A DNA stretch of 64,000 nt from Pyrococcus furiosus DSM 3638 (GCF_000007305.1 NC_003413.1:1173318-1237317); one strand, 5' to 3'. Positions 30,391-39,520 are shown, counted from the stretch's first letter. Notes: a model not told the origin generated them from the sequence alone. Translations and numbers: made by a program.

Positions 30391-30478
30391 GCGGGGGTTG
30401 CCGAGCCTGGTCAAAGGCGCGGGATTTAGGGTCCCGTCCCGTAGGGGTTCCGGGGTTCAAATCCCCGCCCCCGCACCA
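30391..30478 (+). tRNA. tRNA-Leu (anticodon UAG)
   Basis: The acceptor arms GCGGGGG and CCCCCGC pair over 7 bases, with discriminator A75-equivalent at 30475 and an encoded CCA at 30476-30478. The anticodon stem CGGGA/TCCCG encloses the loop TTTAGGG, so the anticodon is TAG (decodes CUA). There is a long class II variable arm and the T-loop GGTTCAAATCC is normal. No intron is present. Confidence 0.96.
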
Positions 30479-30566
30479 TTCTACTTCTACATGATATTGA
30501 AAAATCCTTAAAAAAGAGCTCCTCTCCTCCCTAATTTTAAACTCTTGGGAGCATAACTAGTGGATT

Positions 30567-30878
30567 TTATCCTCCCTCCCGAAGTGCTAAATCTAAAACA
30601 AGCTCTATAATGAGACCTAAAAGTGTGAAGTATTCTTTTCTGATGTTCACAGTAAAAGATAGCCCTAGCCATAAGAGTGTGAAGGCTCCAATTGTTATTA
30701 CCTCTTTTAAGGAGGCATATCCATCAAAGTACAATCCCAAAGCTATCATAAATACTATACCTCCCACTTGGATCCACATCCATTGCCGGGTCACTTCTCG
30801 AGGGAAATTAAAAACAAAAATCATTATGAAAAGGAAGAAAAAGTAGAGGGTAGGAAATATTAGTCCCCAGCGCTTCAT
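30567..30878 (-). CDS. Small four-helix membrane protein
   Basis: ATG 30878 follows AGGTGATACT. The 103-residue protein is almost entirely four hydrophobic helices (LIFPTLYFFFLFIMIFVF first) with short loops and one GGIVFMIALGLYFDGY segment. No family recognised. It is a single gene between the tRNA and a gene-poor stretch. Confidence 0.65.
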   Translation of the reverse strand: MKRWGLIFPTLYFFFLFIMIFVFNFPREVTRQWMWIQVGGIVFMIALGLYFDGYASLKEVITIGAFTLLWLGLSFTVNIRKEYFTLLGLIIELVLDLALREGG

Positions 30879-30879
30879 A

Positions 30880-31261
30880 GTATCACCTCATGGGTTTGAT
30901 AGTCCATAGTCATTTATAGAGGATACTTCTCTCGAAGCTTTCATAGAAAAGGCTGAAAAAGAGGACGTGGGATGGGAGGTGGAGGATGAGGTGTTCTCTA
31001 AATAATTTAAAAAAAGCGTAAAGCGTGCTATCTGTTGTGGTGTAGTGGTGATCTCGAGTATGTGGGGGTTTAAGCCCAAGCGAAGATTTGGAGAGTAACC
31101 GTTCCCCCAGAAAGCCAGCCAATGAAGATGGCAGCCGTTTTAATATTCACAAGCTTAACAAAAGTTTGGCTGATCAGAACGGATATTGAGTATTATCTCT
31201 TCTTTGTTATCCTCAGGAATACATTAATTAAGTCCAAAACTAGTATATTTAGGGATCTCTC
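30880..31261. other. Gene-poor stretch with possible small-gene remnants
   Basis: No complete gene is seen. On the plus strand a stop-free stretch at about 30920-31004 reads EDTSLEAFIEKAEKEDVGW and ends FSK-stop, like the tail of a small acidic protein such as an antitoxin. At about 31059 GGTGATC is followed by an ATG and 12 codons (MWGFKPKRRFGE). Neither has a partner. The pxpA promoter must lie in the last 60 bases (CTAGTATATTTAG). Confidence 0.4.
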
Positions 31262-32029
31262 ATGAAGGTCGATTTAAATTCAGATCTTGGGGAAAGTTTT
31301 GGGAGGTATAAGCTTGGCTTAGACGATGAAGTTATGAAATACATAACTTCAGCAAACGTTGCCTGCGGATGGCACGCTGGAGATCCACTAGTAATGAGAA
31401 AAACTGTAAGATTGGCTAAGAAAAACAATGTTCAAGTTGGAGCTCACCCTGGGTATCCTGATTTAATGGGGTTTGGGAGAAGATATATGAAATTAACTCC
31501 AGAAGAAGCTAGGAACTATATACTCTATCAAATAGGGGCATTATATGCTTTTGTCAAAGCGGAAGGTCTAGAATTACAGCATGTTAAACCTCATGGGGCA
31601 TTATATAACGCGATGGTAAAAGAAGAAGATTTAGCTAGGGCAGTCATAGAGGGCATTCTGGATTTTGACAAGAGGTTGATAGTTGTGACTTTAGCAGGTT
31701 CTAGGGTCGTGGAAATAGCAAGGGAAATGGGTGCTCGAGTTGCCCAAGAAGGATTTGCCGATAGGGCTTATAATCCAGATGGAACTTTAGTTCCAAGGTC
31801 AAGGCCTGGGGCAGTTATAGAAGATAAGGAAGAAATAGCGGAGAGAGTAATTTCAATGGTCAAAGATGGAGGGATCAGAGCTATTAATGGAGAATGGATT
31901 GAGTTAGAGGTTGATACCATCTGTGTCCACGGAGATAATCCAAAAGCAGTAGAGATTACCGCCTATATTAGAAGAAGACTAGAGGAGGAGGGAGTAAAGG
32001 TACTCCCGATGGGGGATTTCATAAAATGA
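31262..32029 (+). CDS. pxpA: 5-oxoprolinase subunit A (LamB/YcsF family)
   Basis: The 255-residue protein starts [18 protein letters not shown] and has CGWHAGDP near residue 36, [16 protein letters not shown], and [13 protein letters not shown]. It is the PxpA subunit of the ATP-dependent PxpABC enzyme, which opens 5-oxoproline (pyroglutamate) to glutamate. Its stop overlaps the pxpB start by four bases. A Pcp peptidase that releases 5-oxoproline is encoded about 19 kb away. Confidence 0.93.
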   Translation: MKVDLNSDLGESFGRYKLGLDDEVMKYITSANVACGWHAGDPLVMRKTVRLAKKNNVQVGAHPGYPDLMGFGRRYMKLTPEEARNYILYQIGALYAFVKAEGLELQHVKPHGALYNAMVKEEDLARAVIEGILDFDKRLIVVTLAGSRVVEIAREMGARVAQEGFADRAYNPDGTLVPRSRPGAVIEDKEEIAERVISMVKDGGIRAINGEWIELEVDTICVHGDNPKAVEITAYIRRRLEEEGVKVLPMGDFIK

Positions 32030-32709
32030 AAGTTAGAGTGGTTGGGGACTCTTGCATTGCGATAATATTTGGCGAAGATATCAGCGAAGAAACAAACAGA
32101 AAAGTTCATGCTTTGGCAGATTATTTGTTGAACTACAATCCTGAATGGCTTCTAGATGTTGTTCCCTCTTACTCGGCTCTTTATGTTTACTTTGATCCCT
32201 TAATGATAGACTATCGAGAAGTTATAGACATCATAGGAAAAATCAAGATTAATGAAGTTGAAAGGAAGGAAAAAAGAATCATTAAAATCCCCATAGCTTA
32301 TGGAGGGGAATTCGGGCCAGACATAGAGTTCGTAGCTAAATACAATGGATTAAGTGTGGATGATGTAATTGAAATTCACTCAAAACCGCTTTATAGGGTT
32401 TATTTCCTTGGCTTTCTCCCAGGATTTGCTTACCTGGGTGGAATGGATGAGAGAATTGCTACACCGAGGCTTGAGAAGCCTCGCTTAAAAGTTCCTGCTG
32501 GAAGCGTAGGAATTGCAGGAAAGCAGACTGGATGGTACGCTATAGAAAGCCCAGGGGGCTGGAGGATTATTGGAAGAACGCCCTTGAGAACTTTTAATCC
32601 AGAAAAAATTCCCCCCAGCATCGTTTCTCCTGGAGATTATGTGAAATTCGTCCCAATAGATGAGAACGAATTCTGGGAAATTTACAGGGAGGAGTGGGGA
32701 AATGATTGA
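32026..32709 (+). CDS. pxpB: 5-oxoprolinase subunit B (KipI family)
   Basis: The 227-residue carboxyltransferase-subdomain 1 protein has the family phrases [14 protein letters not shown] near residue 125, [18 protein letters not shown] and [20 protein letters not shown]. It overlaps pxpA by four bases and pxpC by eight, so the three subunits are translationally coupled. Confidence 0.93.
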   Translation: MKVRVVGDSCIAIIFGEDISEETNRKVHALADYLLNYNPEWLLDVVPSYSALYVYFDPLMIDYREVIDIIGKIKINEVERKEKRIIKIPIAYGGEFGPDIEFVAKYNGLSVDDVIEIHSKPLYRVYFLGFLPGFAYLGGMDERIATPRLEKPRLKVPAGSVGIAGKQTGWYAIESPGGWRIIGRTPLRTFNPEKIPPSIVSPGDYVKFVPIDENEFWEIYREEWGND

Positions 32710-33691
32710 AGTACTCTCTGTTATAACTTCTGCCACAGTTCAAGACCTGGGAAGGTGGGGATATCAGAGGTACGGTGTACCTGTAAGCGGAGTTATGGAT
32801 GAAGTTTCCGCGAGAATTGCAAATTATTTAGTGGGGAATCCTGACAATACTCCGCTAATAGAGTTCACCGCGGGAGGAATATCCATAAAATTTCACACCT
32901 CGGCTGTTTTTGCAGTCACTGGAGATGCCACACTTTATCTAAACGATACCCAGTTGGAGCCCTGGGAGAGTTATTGGGCTAAGAGAGGAGATGTACTTAC
33001 GGTGAGGTTAAGCAAAGGAATGTATGGCTACATAGCATTTTCGGGGGGAATTGAGTGCAGGAAGATTTTGGGAAGTTGTTCCACTTACTTAAGGGCAAAA
33101 TTTGGAGGCTTGCTCAAACCTGGAGATAAACTAAAGCTCGGCTACTCCCTTCTAACGGGAAAAGCGGGAAAAAGGTTACCTGAGGAATTAAGACCGAGGT
33201 TTGATAAGACTGTTAGGGTAATCCTGGGGCCGAACATAGAACATTTTACCCCAGAGGGAATGAGGACTTTTCTCACCTCTGAATACACTGTAACTCCTGA
33301 ATCAGATAGAATGGGATACAGGTTAGAGGGACCTAGAATAGAACATTCCGAAAAGGGAGCGGATATAATAACTGAACCAATTCCTAGGGGAGCCATACAA
33401 GTTCCAGCAAACGGGAAACCGATAATAATGTTGGCGGATGCACAGACAACTGGAGGATATGCAAAAATAGCGACTGTGATAAGAGTCGATATCCCAATGG
33501 TGGTTCAAACTAGGCCAGGAGAAAAGCTTAGATTTAAGGCAGTTAGTGTAAATGAAGCAGTTCAAGAGTTAAGGAAGCGTGAGAGAATAATGAATGCAAT
33601 AAGAAAAGCTCTCCAAGATGAATGGAATCTCTACAGAATTAAGGTTGGAAAAGAAGAATTCCTAATCTTCGCTGGTATGGAGGAAGATTAA
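32702..33691 (+). CDS. pxpC: 5-oxoprolinase subunit C (KipA family)
   Basis: The 329-residue carboxyltransferase-subdomain 2 protein has VQDLGRWGYQRYGVPVSGVMD near the start, FAVTGDA, YIAFSGGIE, RMGYRLEGP and the C-terminal ADAQTTGGYAKIATVI. ATG 32702 inside the end of pxpB is chosen because GGAGGAG precedes it. An upstream in-frame start at 32660 lies within pxpB and lacks such a site. Confidence 0.93.
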   Translation: MIEVLSVITSATVQDLGRWGYQRYGVPVSGVMDEVSARIANYLVGNPDNTPLIEFTAGGISIKFHTSAVFAVTGDATLYLNDTQLEPWESYWAKRGDVLTVRLSKGMYGYIAFSGGIECRKILGSCSTYLRAKFGGLLKPGDKLKLGYSLLTGKAGKRLPEELRPRFDKTVRVILGPNIEHFTPEGMRTFLTSEYTVTPESDRMGYRLEGPRIEHSEKGADIITEPIPRGAIQVPANGKPIIMLADAQTTGGYAKIATVIRVDIPMVVQTRPGEKLRFKAVSVNEAVQELRKRERIMNAIRKALQDEWNLYRIKVGKEEFLIFAGMEED

Positions 33692-33726
33692 TAACTTCTC
33701 CTTATTTCTATAAGCTGGGATAAGAA

Positions 33727-34035
33727 ATGGCTGGAAGGATGTATGTGAAGGTCTATAGGGTCCAGGGCGAAGTCCTAGTGGCTGCTTGTGATGAAGAATT
33801 GCTTGGAAAAACGTTTAGAGAAGGGGAACTCAAGCTTGAGGTTAAGGAGAGGTTTTACAAAGGGGAACTTATGGATGTAGAAGAGCTTGGAAGGCTTCTT
33901 GAGGAAGCCACCATAGCAAATTTAACTGGAGAAAGAGTTGTTAGGAAAGCCATTGAGCTAGGGTACATAGATGAGAGTAGGGTCTTAAGAATACAGGGAG
34001 TTCCTCATGCCCAAATGGCGAAAATGCTGTATTAA
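33727..34035 (+). CDS. DUF424 family protein
   Basis: The 102-residue protein matches the archaeal DUF424 family: a beta-rich first half (VKVYRVQGEVLVAACDEELLGKTFREGELKLEV) and a helical end with NLTGERVVRKAIELGYI. The family is widespread in archaea and has been linked to translation, but I cannot assign a role. It is 35 bases after pxpC and may be separately transcribed. Confidence 0.8.
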   Translation: MAGRMYVKVYRVQGEVLVAACDEELLGKTFREGELKLEVKERFYKGELMDVEELGRLLEEATIANLTGERVVRKAIELGYIDESRVLRIQGVPHAQMAKMLY

Positions 34036-34313
34036 TCCTCTGGAGTTTGGATTGAGTGAAAGTTCATTGTTAATAGTAGATCTACAAACCCACTCTCAAT
34101 GTTTTTCTTAATCTTTGGAAGGTACTTCCTCAACTCATCTTTGTTAAGCTCTTGCTTGGTGCTTAGCCTTTTTATCTTACCATCGTTTTTGTCGAGCACG
34201 ATAATATCATCATTAATGTAGAGGGGAATGTAGTTCATTCTGAAGCCATAAAACATCTCTGCAAATTCCATCCTCGCTCTAAGCAGTTCCAAATACTCAA
34301 ATAGTTCCTCCAT
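34032..34313 (-). CDS. Small hypothetical protein downstream of queE
   Basis: The 93-residue charged protein has no recognised family. It starts at ATG 34313, directly after the queE stop, and its end overlaps the DUF424 gene by 4 bases. It is co-transcribed with queD-like and queE. Confidence 0.65.
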   Translation of the reverse strand: MEELFEYLELLRARMEFAEMFYGFRMNYIPLYINDDIIVLDKNDGKIKRLSTKQELNKDELRKYLPKIKKNIESGFVDLLLTMNFHSIQTPED

Positions 34314-35078
34314 TTAAAGCACCCCTAAGTATTTGTGAACTTGAAAGCTCAGGCTAACATTCTTCTTCCCCATGATTTTCGCGGCAACATTGTAGAAGTC
34401 CATAACTTTCTTTATAGGCATATCCATGGGCTCTTTTGGTTGTATTACCATTGGAGCTATTCCCTTTAGCATTTCTGCATACCAACGCACGTTTTCAATC
34501 CTAGTTTCTCTTGTTACAACGAGCTTAACATATACTTTTGCTCCAGCCTCCTTTAGAATCTTTGTACTAGCTATTTCATTAACTACCAGCTTTCTCCAAT
34601 CTTTGGTCGCGTTCGCACTTTCATCTTTAATATCAACGCTTGCATAATCCGTTAGGTAGGCTATTTTCTTAATTAGATGAGGATGGCCCCCATGAGTTTC
34701 CAGAAAGTTGTCGTAGCCAAGCTCTTTTGCTTTTTCCATTAGCGAGGCAAGGCCCAATATTTGAAGCGTTGGCTCTCCTCCAGTGTAGCTAATGGAGTGA
34801 ATATCTCCGGTATCTAACTTTGTAATCCACTTTATAACTTCTTCCACGTCTACGGGGTTGTTAAAGTATTTGAACTTTCCAGAAAATGGCTCCACTTCAA
34901 CTCTATACTTTTTTACACTCCTGGGATCTATATACTTCCGAGAGTCACAATATGTACACCTTAAATCACACCCAGCAAACCTGACAAATATCTGCCTCCT
35001 TCCAAAGGCTGAGCCTTCAACACTCCCTCCTTCTCCCTGCCAACTATTGAATATTTCCCCCAAGATTACCTTCACCAT
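34314..35078 (-). CDS. queE: 7-carboxy-7-deazaguanine synthase (radical SAM)
   Basis: The 254-residue enzyme has the radical SAM cluster motif GCDLRCTYC (CxxxCxxC) near residue 33, the substrate-side WQGEGGSVEGSAFGRR at the start, SYTGGEPTLQ near 98 and ETHGGHPHLIKKI. It converts 6-carboxytetrahydropterin to CDG, the deazaguanine precursor of archaeosine in tRNA. The start overlaps the PTPS-like gene by 7 bases. Confidence 0.92.
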   Translation of the reverse strand: MVKVILGEIFNSWQGEGGSVEGSAFGRRQIFVRFAGCDLRCTYCDSRKYIDPRSVKKYRVEVEPFSGKFKYFNNPVDVEEVIKWITKLDTGDIHSISYTGGEPTLQILGLASLMEKAKELGYDNFLETHGGHPHLIKKIAYLTDYASVDIKDESANATKDWRKLVVNEIASTKILKEAGAKVYVKLVVTRETRIENVRWYAEMLKGIAPMVIQPKEPMDMPIKKVMDFYNVAAKIMGKKNVSLSFQVHKYLGVL

Positions 35079-35416
35079 TCCAGTTCCACTCCAAACTCGT
35101 TACCTTCCCAAAGGGAAAGTCTCTTGAGCTTTACATCACCTGGGAGGTTCTTTCTAATTCTCTCAGATATCCAAAGGGCTATGTTTTCCGTAGTTGGATT
35201 GTCCATAATTTTGTTGAGGTTTCTGTGGTCGAGTTCCTTTACAACACCATCAACTACTTTCTTAAGCTTAAGAAAGTCCATGACATATCCTTTCTTTATC
35301 TCTCCTTCAACAACAACTTCAAGAGAAAATGTATGGCCATGAAGTTCTTCCCACTCTTCAATCTTAACTGCGTGTGCTGCATCAAAAGAAGCTCTATAGA
35401 TAATCCTAGCCTTCAT
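35072..35416 (-). CDS. 6-pyruvoyltetrahydropterin synthase-family protein (QueD-like)
   Basis: The 114-residue T-fold protein has the zinc histidines in FDAAHAV and LHGHTFSLEV and the C-terminal LWEGNEFGVELEW. The catalytic QueD cysteine that normally stands four residues before HGH is missing; instead WEELHGH has Glu at -3. That Glu pattern marks PTPS subfamilies that form 6-hydroxymethyl-dihydropterin (folate/pterin route). Linkage to queE supports a QueD role. The two readings conflict, so the exact reaction is open. Confidence 0.85.
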   Translation of the reverse strand: MKARIIYRASFDAAHAVKIEEWEELHGHTFSLEVVVEGEIKKGYVMDFLKLKKVVDGVVKELDHRNLNKIMDNPTTENIALWISERIRKNLPGDVKLKRLSLWEGNEFGVELEW

Positions 35417-35456
35417 CTAATCACCAAATTAAAATGGGGAGAAAAAGGTAATAAAG

Positions 35457-36002
35457 TTATAGGCTCTGGGAGAGAATCTTTGTTGTTACGTCGTTTCCTT
35501 CCTTGTCGTATATTCTGTAGTAGCACTTGCATGGGAACTTCATTGCAGCTCTTCTTGCCCCCTCTATGGCGAACTTAAGGTGCTGTCTGTTAACCCTTAT
35601 TGAGAGGATCTTCTGATCCTTCTTTAGTCTAGCAGCAAGTCCTATTGGCTTACCGAATGGCCTTCTCATACCGTTTCCATAACGGTCAGCTTTTCTTCCC
35701 GTAGCCATTGGGTTTTCTCTAAGCACTTGGAATGGGTAGACTCTAATCTTGAAGTGGTAGTTGCTTCTACCGACGTTCTTCTGTAGGTATCTGTTAACCT
35801 GTTGTCTTGCGGCCTCAAGAGCGTTCTGTCTTATCTGAACGGGTTCAGCAGTGTGAAGTGAAACCTCAAACTCAAAATCTCCAGCAGGATTTCCCATATC
35901 GAAGATGGTTATCTTTGGGCCTGGGGCTCCTCTAATGTATTCCCTTCTGGTATATGCAGGCTTATCAACATACCTGTCAATCTTGGCTGGCCTTAGAGCC
36001 AT
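35457..36002 (-). CDS. rpl10e: 50S ribosomal protein L10e (uL16)
   Basis: The 181-residue protein has the L10e N-terminus ([21 protein letters not shown]), [15 protein letters not shown] near 120 and [10 protein letters not shown] near the end. It is the archaeal counterpart of bacterial L16 at the A-site side of the large subunit. It is preceded by GGGAGGTGAG and a TTATAA-type box near 36055, and appears monocistronic. Confidence 0.96.
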
Positions 36003-36224
36003 ATTCTCACCTCCCGGTGATAGTGAAGCCTATTCCCTAACAAGCTTGTAGACTTATAAAAGTTTTGGCAAAGAGAAAAAGACTTAACTTGGGGCTGGGA
36101 AGCTTTGTCGTGTAAACAAGTAATCTCTCAAAAACATTCGTTCTAAGATCTTAATGATTTTGCCTGTTGATCTAAAATTTACCCTACTCGCAAGGCAACA
36201 TCATCTGTTACAGCTAAAACTGTA

Positions 36225-36749
36225 ATGGAGAATCTCTTCAGATACGGTGAACCTGTTATAGGTAAGAACTTTGCAGATAGAAAAAAGGAGCTCGAAGAGC
36301 CGAAGGTGGAGATTTTAAGTGGTCAGAACGTGATAATTTTTGAATTTACCTTTGGAGAAGAGGAAATTTGTTTTGATGAGTCACTGGGACTACCCCAACG
36401 GCTAGCAGAACATCTTGGGAAGAGAGTGGTTGTGGTCTTCAGTTCCAGGAGAAAGCTCAAGGGAAGTCTTGAAATGGAAGACGTAGAAAAGACGTTTGAA
36501 GAACTAGTCAAGGATAGTGAAGCCAGCTACATCGAGATATGGGGCTCACTTCCTCTCTCCCAGGAGAAGGTTCTTCTAGCTATAGCTAGAGGAGAAGGGG
36601 ACTTTCTGAGTTCCTTATAAAAGTTTAGCTCAGCTTCATTAGTTCAGTACTCAAAGAAGGAGCTGATATACCGCATTAACGGAGAATTTGAGATCTGTGA
36701 TCCATTTCTCCATCACTGGCTTCTTTGGAGATTCGGAAGTGGGAGGTGA
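36225..36749 (+). pseudogene. Decayed archaeal ATPase (Arch_ATPase / SSO1545 family)
   Basis: The open part (131 codons) begins MENLFRYGEPVIGKNFADRK, the typical N-terminus of Thermococcales archaeal ATPases, but the Walker A region is deleted. The end ...LPLSQEKVLLAIARGEGDFLSS matches the start of the C-terminal helical domain. After the stop a shifted frame reads LIYRINGEFEICDPFLHHWL and ends at TGA 36749, which is the family tail YxVxDPxFxxWL. The gene is thus an internally deleted and frameshifted remnant. Confidence 0.8.
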
Positions 36750-36825
36750 ATACCCACTCAACATATTTACAGTCAACTTTCATAATTCTCCAGAAAATTT
36801 GATGAAGAAGTGGTTACTGACTTCT

Positions 36826-36842
36826 ATCATAAAAGAATAAAA
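36826..36842 (-). terminator. T-rich terminator after the superoxide reductase operon
   Basis: On the minus strand the sequence CTTTTTATTCTTTT follows a C-rich segment shortly after the superoxide reductase stop codon. Confidence 0.4.
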
Positions 36843-36870
36843 AGTAGGCGGGGGAGGGGAATGAAAACCG

Positions 36871-37245
36871 TCACTCTAAAGTGACTTCGTTTTCCCAAAG
36901 GCCGTGGATGTTACAGTAGCTAAGAGCATAGAGCTTGCCCTTCTTCTTAGTCTTGAGCACAAAGTAAGCTATGGGTTCTGTGTACACATCACTCGTGTTT
37001 GGGCCGTTTACAGACTCTCCGTGAGCTGTAAACTCAACTCTTCCAACCTGGTAAACAAAGTTCTCACCTTCTGGTAAGAAATAAAGCTCTATGTATCTGA
37101 TGTGGTGCTCAGTGGTGTTTGGATGCGGGATTTCTTTACCAACCTGCACCTTAACTTTAACAAGCTCCCCTTCTCTTTCATACTCTATAACGGGGACGTG
37201 CTTTTCTCCTTTCCAGTCCCCACTTCTTATGGTTTCACTAATCAT
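36871..37245 (-). CDS. sorA: Superoxide reductase (neelaredoxin type)
   Basis: The 124-residue protein reduces superoxide to hydrogen peroxide using a mononuclear Fe(His)4Cys centre. The ligands are visible: His16 in GEKHVPVI, His41 and His47 in IPHPNTTEHHI, Cys111 and His114 in CNIHGLW; Glu14 is the sixth, labile ligand. ATG 37245 follows GAGGTGG; a frame from 37254 adds three residues. The rubredoxin stop is ten bases upstream, so the electron donor is co-transcribed. Confidence 0.96.
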   Translation of the reverse strand: MISETIRSGDWKGEKHVPVIEYEREGELVKVKVQVGKEIPHPNTTEHHIRYIELYFLPEGENFVYQVGRVEFTAHGESVNGPNTSDVYTEPIAYFVLKTKKKGKLYALSYCNIHGLWENEVTLE

Positions 37246-37255
37246 CTCCACCACC

Positions 37256-37420
37256 TCAATCTTCTAACTTTTCAAATTCACTTTTTGGAGCCCCACAAAT
37301 GGGGCAAACCCAATCATCTGGTAGCTCCTCAAACTTAGTTCCAGGAGAAATACCATTGTCTGGATCTCCTGCATCTTCATCATATATGTATCCGCATATC
37401 TTACAAACCCACTTTGCCAT
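37256..37420 (-). CDS. rub: Rubredoxin
   Basis: The 54-codon gene is too short for routine calling. ATG 37420 follows GGTGGTATC. The protein ([18 protein letters not shown]... to FEKLED) has the two iron-binding CxxCG knuckles, VCKICGY and VCPICGA, and is the well-known P. furiosus rubredoxin. It passes electrons to superoxide reductase and rubrerythrin. It is the first gene of the rub-sor unit. Confidence 0.97.
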
Positions 37421-37451
37421 GATACCACCATCCAGATGTTATTATTCAGAT

Positions 37452-37459
37452 CTTATAAG
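37452..37459 (-). promoter_or_regulatory. TATA box of the rubredoxin-superoxide reductase unit
   Basis: CTTATAAG on the minus strand, about 35 bases before the rubredoxin ATG. It lies between that start and the rubrerythrin stop. Confidence 0.5.
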
Positions 37460-37496
37460 GTTTATGGTTCGAACCAATGTTGTCAAACAATAAATA

Positions 37497-38012
37497 TCAT
37501 TCAAAGACAACGAACTTTTCTTTTGGAGCTCCACAAACTGGACAGTATTCTGGAGCCTCATCAACAGCGGTGTATCCACAGATTGGGCATATGTAAACTT
37601 TCTTTATTTCAATGTCTTCCCCTTTCTCAGCTTTCTCTTTTGCCTTTCTATAGAGTTCAGCGTGGATCTTCTCCGCCTCTAAAGCATAGTGGGTTGTTCT
37701 AACTGCTTCCTTTTCTCCTTGGAATTCTGCGGCTTTGTTGTATACTGGGTACATTTCCTCAACTTCGAACGTTTCTCCCTCTATTCCCATCTGTAAGTTT
37801 TCTGGAGTTTTGCCTAATTTTCCTAGAGCTATGAAGTGGTTTTTAGCGTGAACAAACTCTGCGTAAGCTATTGCCCTGAACAGCTTGGCTATGTTTGGAA
37901 ATCCTTCTTGTTCAGCTTTCTCGGCAAAGATCAAATACCTCATATGGGCCATGCTTTCGCCTGCAAAGGCTTCTTCCAAGAACTTTTTAGTCATTGTTCT
38001 TTTCACGACCAT
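37497..38012 (-). CDS. Rubrerythrin
   Basis: The 171-residue protein has a four-helix diiron domain with Glu/His ligands (LEEAFAGESMAHMRY, AIAYAEFVHAKNH, HYALEAEKIHAELY) and a C-terminal rubredoxin-like domain with CPICGY and CPVCGA. It reduces hydrogen peroxide made by superoxide reductase, using rubredoxin. ATG 38012 follows GGTGG. It has its own TTAAATATT box upstream and forms an oxygen-defence group with the two downstream genes. Confidence 0.95.
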   Translation of the reverse strand: MVVKRTMTKKFLEEAFAGESMAHMRYLIFAEKAEQEGFPNIAKLFRAIAYAEFVHAKNHFIALGKLGKTPENLQMGIEGETFEVEEMYPVYNKAAEFQGEKEAVRTTHYALEAEKIHAELYRKAKEKAEKGEDIEIKKVYICPICGYTAVDEAPEYCPVCGAPKEKFVVFE

Positions 38013-38116
38013 GTGGACCACCAGAATATATCTATATCCTTCAATATTTAACTTTTTCTTAAAATCAGTTCAAAAAATATGCCGTGAATAAAACTGAAAA
38101 AATAGGTAGAAGGAAG

Positions 38117-38296
38117 TTAAACATGCCTTGCATAGAGAGTCTTTCTGCCTTCAGCTTGGGCCCTCTTAACGGCTTTCTCGATGAGGGCCTTGACTTCAGC
38201 TTCGAGGGCTTCATAGAATTCCGGGCTTACTCTCATATCCTTGTCGATGCTTGAAACAAACTCCTTAACTTTTGACTTGACTAGTAGCTCAACCAT
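38117..38296 (-). CDS. DUF1931-like histone-fold protein
   Basis: The product, about 59 residues from ATG 38296 (preceded by GGAGGTGAAGG), is one histone-fold-like unit: a helix with KSKVKEF, a loop MRVSPEFYEALEAEVKALIEKAVKRAQ and the ending GRKTLYARHV. This is the DUF1931 pattern, not the classic archaeal histone (no RVS-RKT spacing of HPyA). DNA binding is inferred. A longer start at 38311 is possible. Confidence 0.75.
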   Translation of the reverse strand: MVELLVKSKVKEFVSSIDKDMRVSPEFYEALEAEVKALIEKAVKRAQAEGRKTLYARHV

Positions 38297-38425
38297 CTCC
38301 TTCACCTCCATTCATTCATTGCTAGGCATTTTTATTTTCTAAGTTTCCCTTATAAACCTTTTTCAAAGTTGTAAGAGGTTCAGCTTCCTTTTGATTATTA
38401 ATGTATGCCACTCTAAAAACAATGA

Positions 38426-39520
38426 CTAAATGAGAGCTTGTATTACGTCGATTACTGTACTTCTAGCTTTTCCTTTTAAGAAATACAAATTGCTAGTTAA
38501 AGTTTCTCCAATTCCATATATTAATAATCGAAGGGCTTCCTCTCTATTTAGTCCTCGTGATCTCAGGTAAAATAATGCTTCCTCATCTATTTGTGTAACA
38601 CTTGATGAATGCGATGCATTTTCAATGTCCCCAGTGTCCACTTCTAGCATAGGAACACTAACTCCAAGGGAACCTCTATCCATAATTATCACATGGGAAG
38701 AAACCTCACTACTTGCTCCTTCTGCTTCCTCAGAGATTTTTGATGTTCCCCTATGGACCACCCATCCATTTTTATAGGAAAATCCGTGTACTCGTATCTT
38801 GCTTTTACTGGACTTTCCATAATGGACAATATTTGTAATATAGTCTACCGCGGAGCCTATGCCAACAGGCAATCCTGCAAGAACAAGTTTGCTTTCCTTT
38901 CCTTCTAGGGAGTAGTCTTCTCTGTGATGACTCATAGTTCCTCCTTTTATTATGGTGAAAGTTTTAAGCGTTGAGTTTCTGTCCAAGATTGCTCTCAGTA
39001 GGAAGTGAGATAGAGAGGAATGGTTTCCAATTGTTAATATTTCAGAACTCCCCTCTCTTATTGCCAGCTCCACTACTAAAGATTTTGTCCCCTTCTCGGA
39101 TATGTCGTAGAGGATAATTGGTGCAGAGGCCTTTTCAATTTCAATGCTTAAATGATGACTGACGAATGCTTTTTCTGATAGATGGGAAACTATAATCAGT
39201 GGCTCCCTTAAGTCTCTCTCTATTCTTATCTTGTAAGCTTTCTTCAGGGCATAAAAATGAAATCCTAGAATTCTAGACTCCTGGGAGTGAGATAAATTTA
39301 GGCTCCCTTCTCCCACTTCAATGTTGTTAGGTAGATTAAACTCTACGTCACTACCAGAAAAAATTATATGTCCCCTTATTCCCAATTTTTTCCCAGGAGC
39401 TTGAGTTGGGAGTGTAAGAGGAGAATTTTCTTCGAATAAATGCCATTTAGTATAGCTCTTGATTGTTGGGCTATCACCATACTTCTGGTAGGTCAATCCT
39501 TCTAGATTTACTTTCATCAA
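38426..39520 (-). CDS. sufD: Fe-S cluster assembly scaffold subunit SufD
   Basis: The 364-residue protein of the SufB/SufD family has a beta-helix core and the C-terminal phrase ENASHSSSVTQIDEEALFYLRSRGL, where the His corresponds to the functional SufD histidine. It overlaps the sufB stop by four bases and is last in the sufC-sufB-sufD unit. It is shorter than bacterial SufD (about 420). Confidence 0.85.
   Translation of the reverse strand: MMKVNLEGLTYQKYGDSPTIKSYTKWHLFEENSPLTLPTQAPGKKLGIRGHIIFSGSDVEFNLPNNIEVGEGSLNLSHSQESRILGFHFYALKKAYKIRIERDLREPLIIVSHLSEKAFVSHHLSIEIEKASAPIILYDISEKGTKSLVVELAIREGSSEILTIGNHSSLSHFLLRAILDRNSTLKTFTIIKGGTMSHHREDYSLEGKESKLVLAGLPVGIGSAVDYITNIVHYGKSSKSKIRVHGFSYKNGWVVHRGTSKISEEAEGASSEVSSHVIIMDRGSLGVSVPMLEVDTGDIENASHSSSVTQIDEEALFYLRSRGLNREEALRLLIYGIGETLTSNLYFLKGKARSTVIDVIQALI

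Noticed and set aside
31110-31180. Possible C/D guide RNA (ATGAAGA ... CTGA)
   Set aside because: Only a single weak C and D box pair is present; no D' or C' boxes with the usual 12-base spacing.
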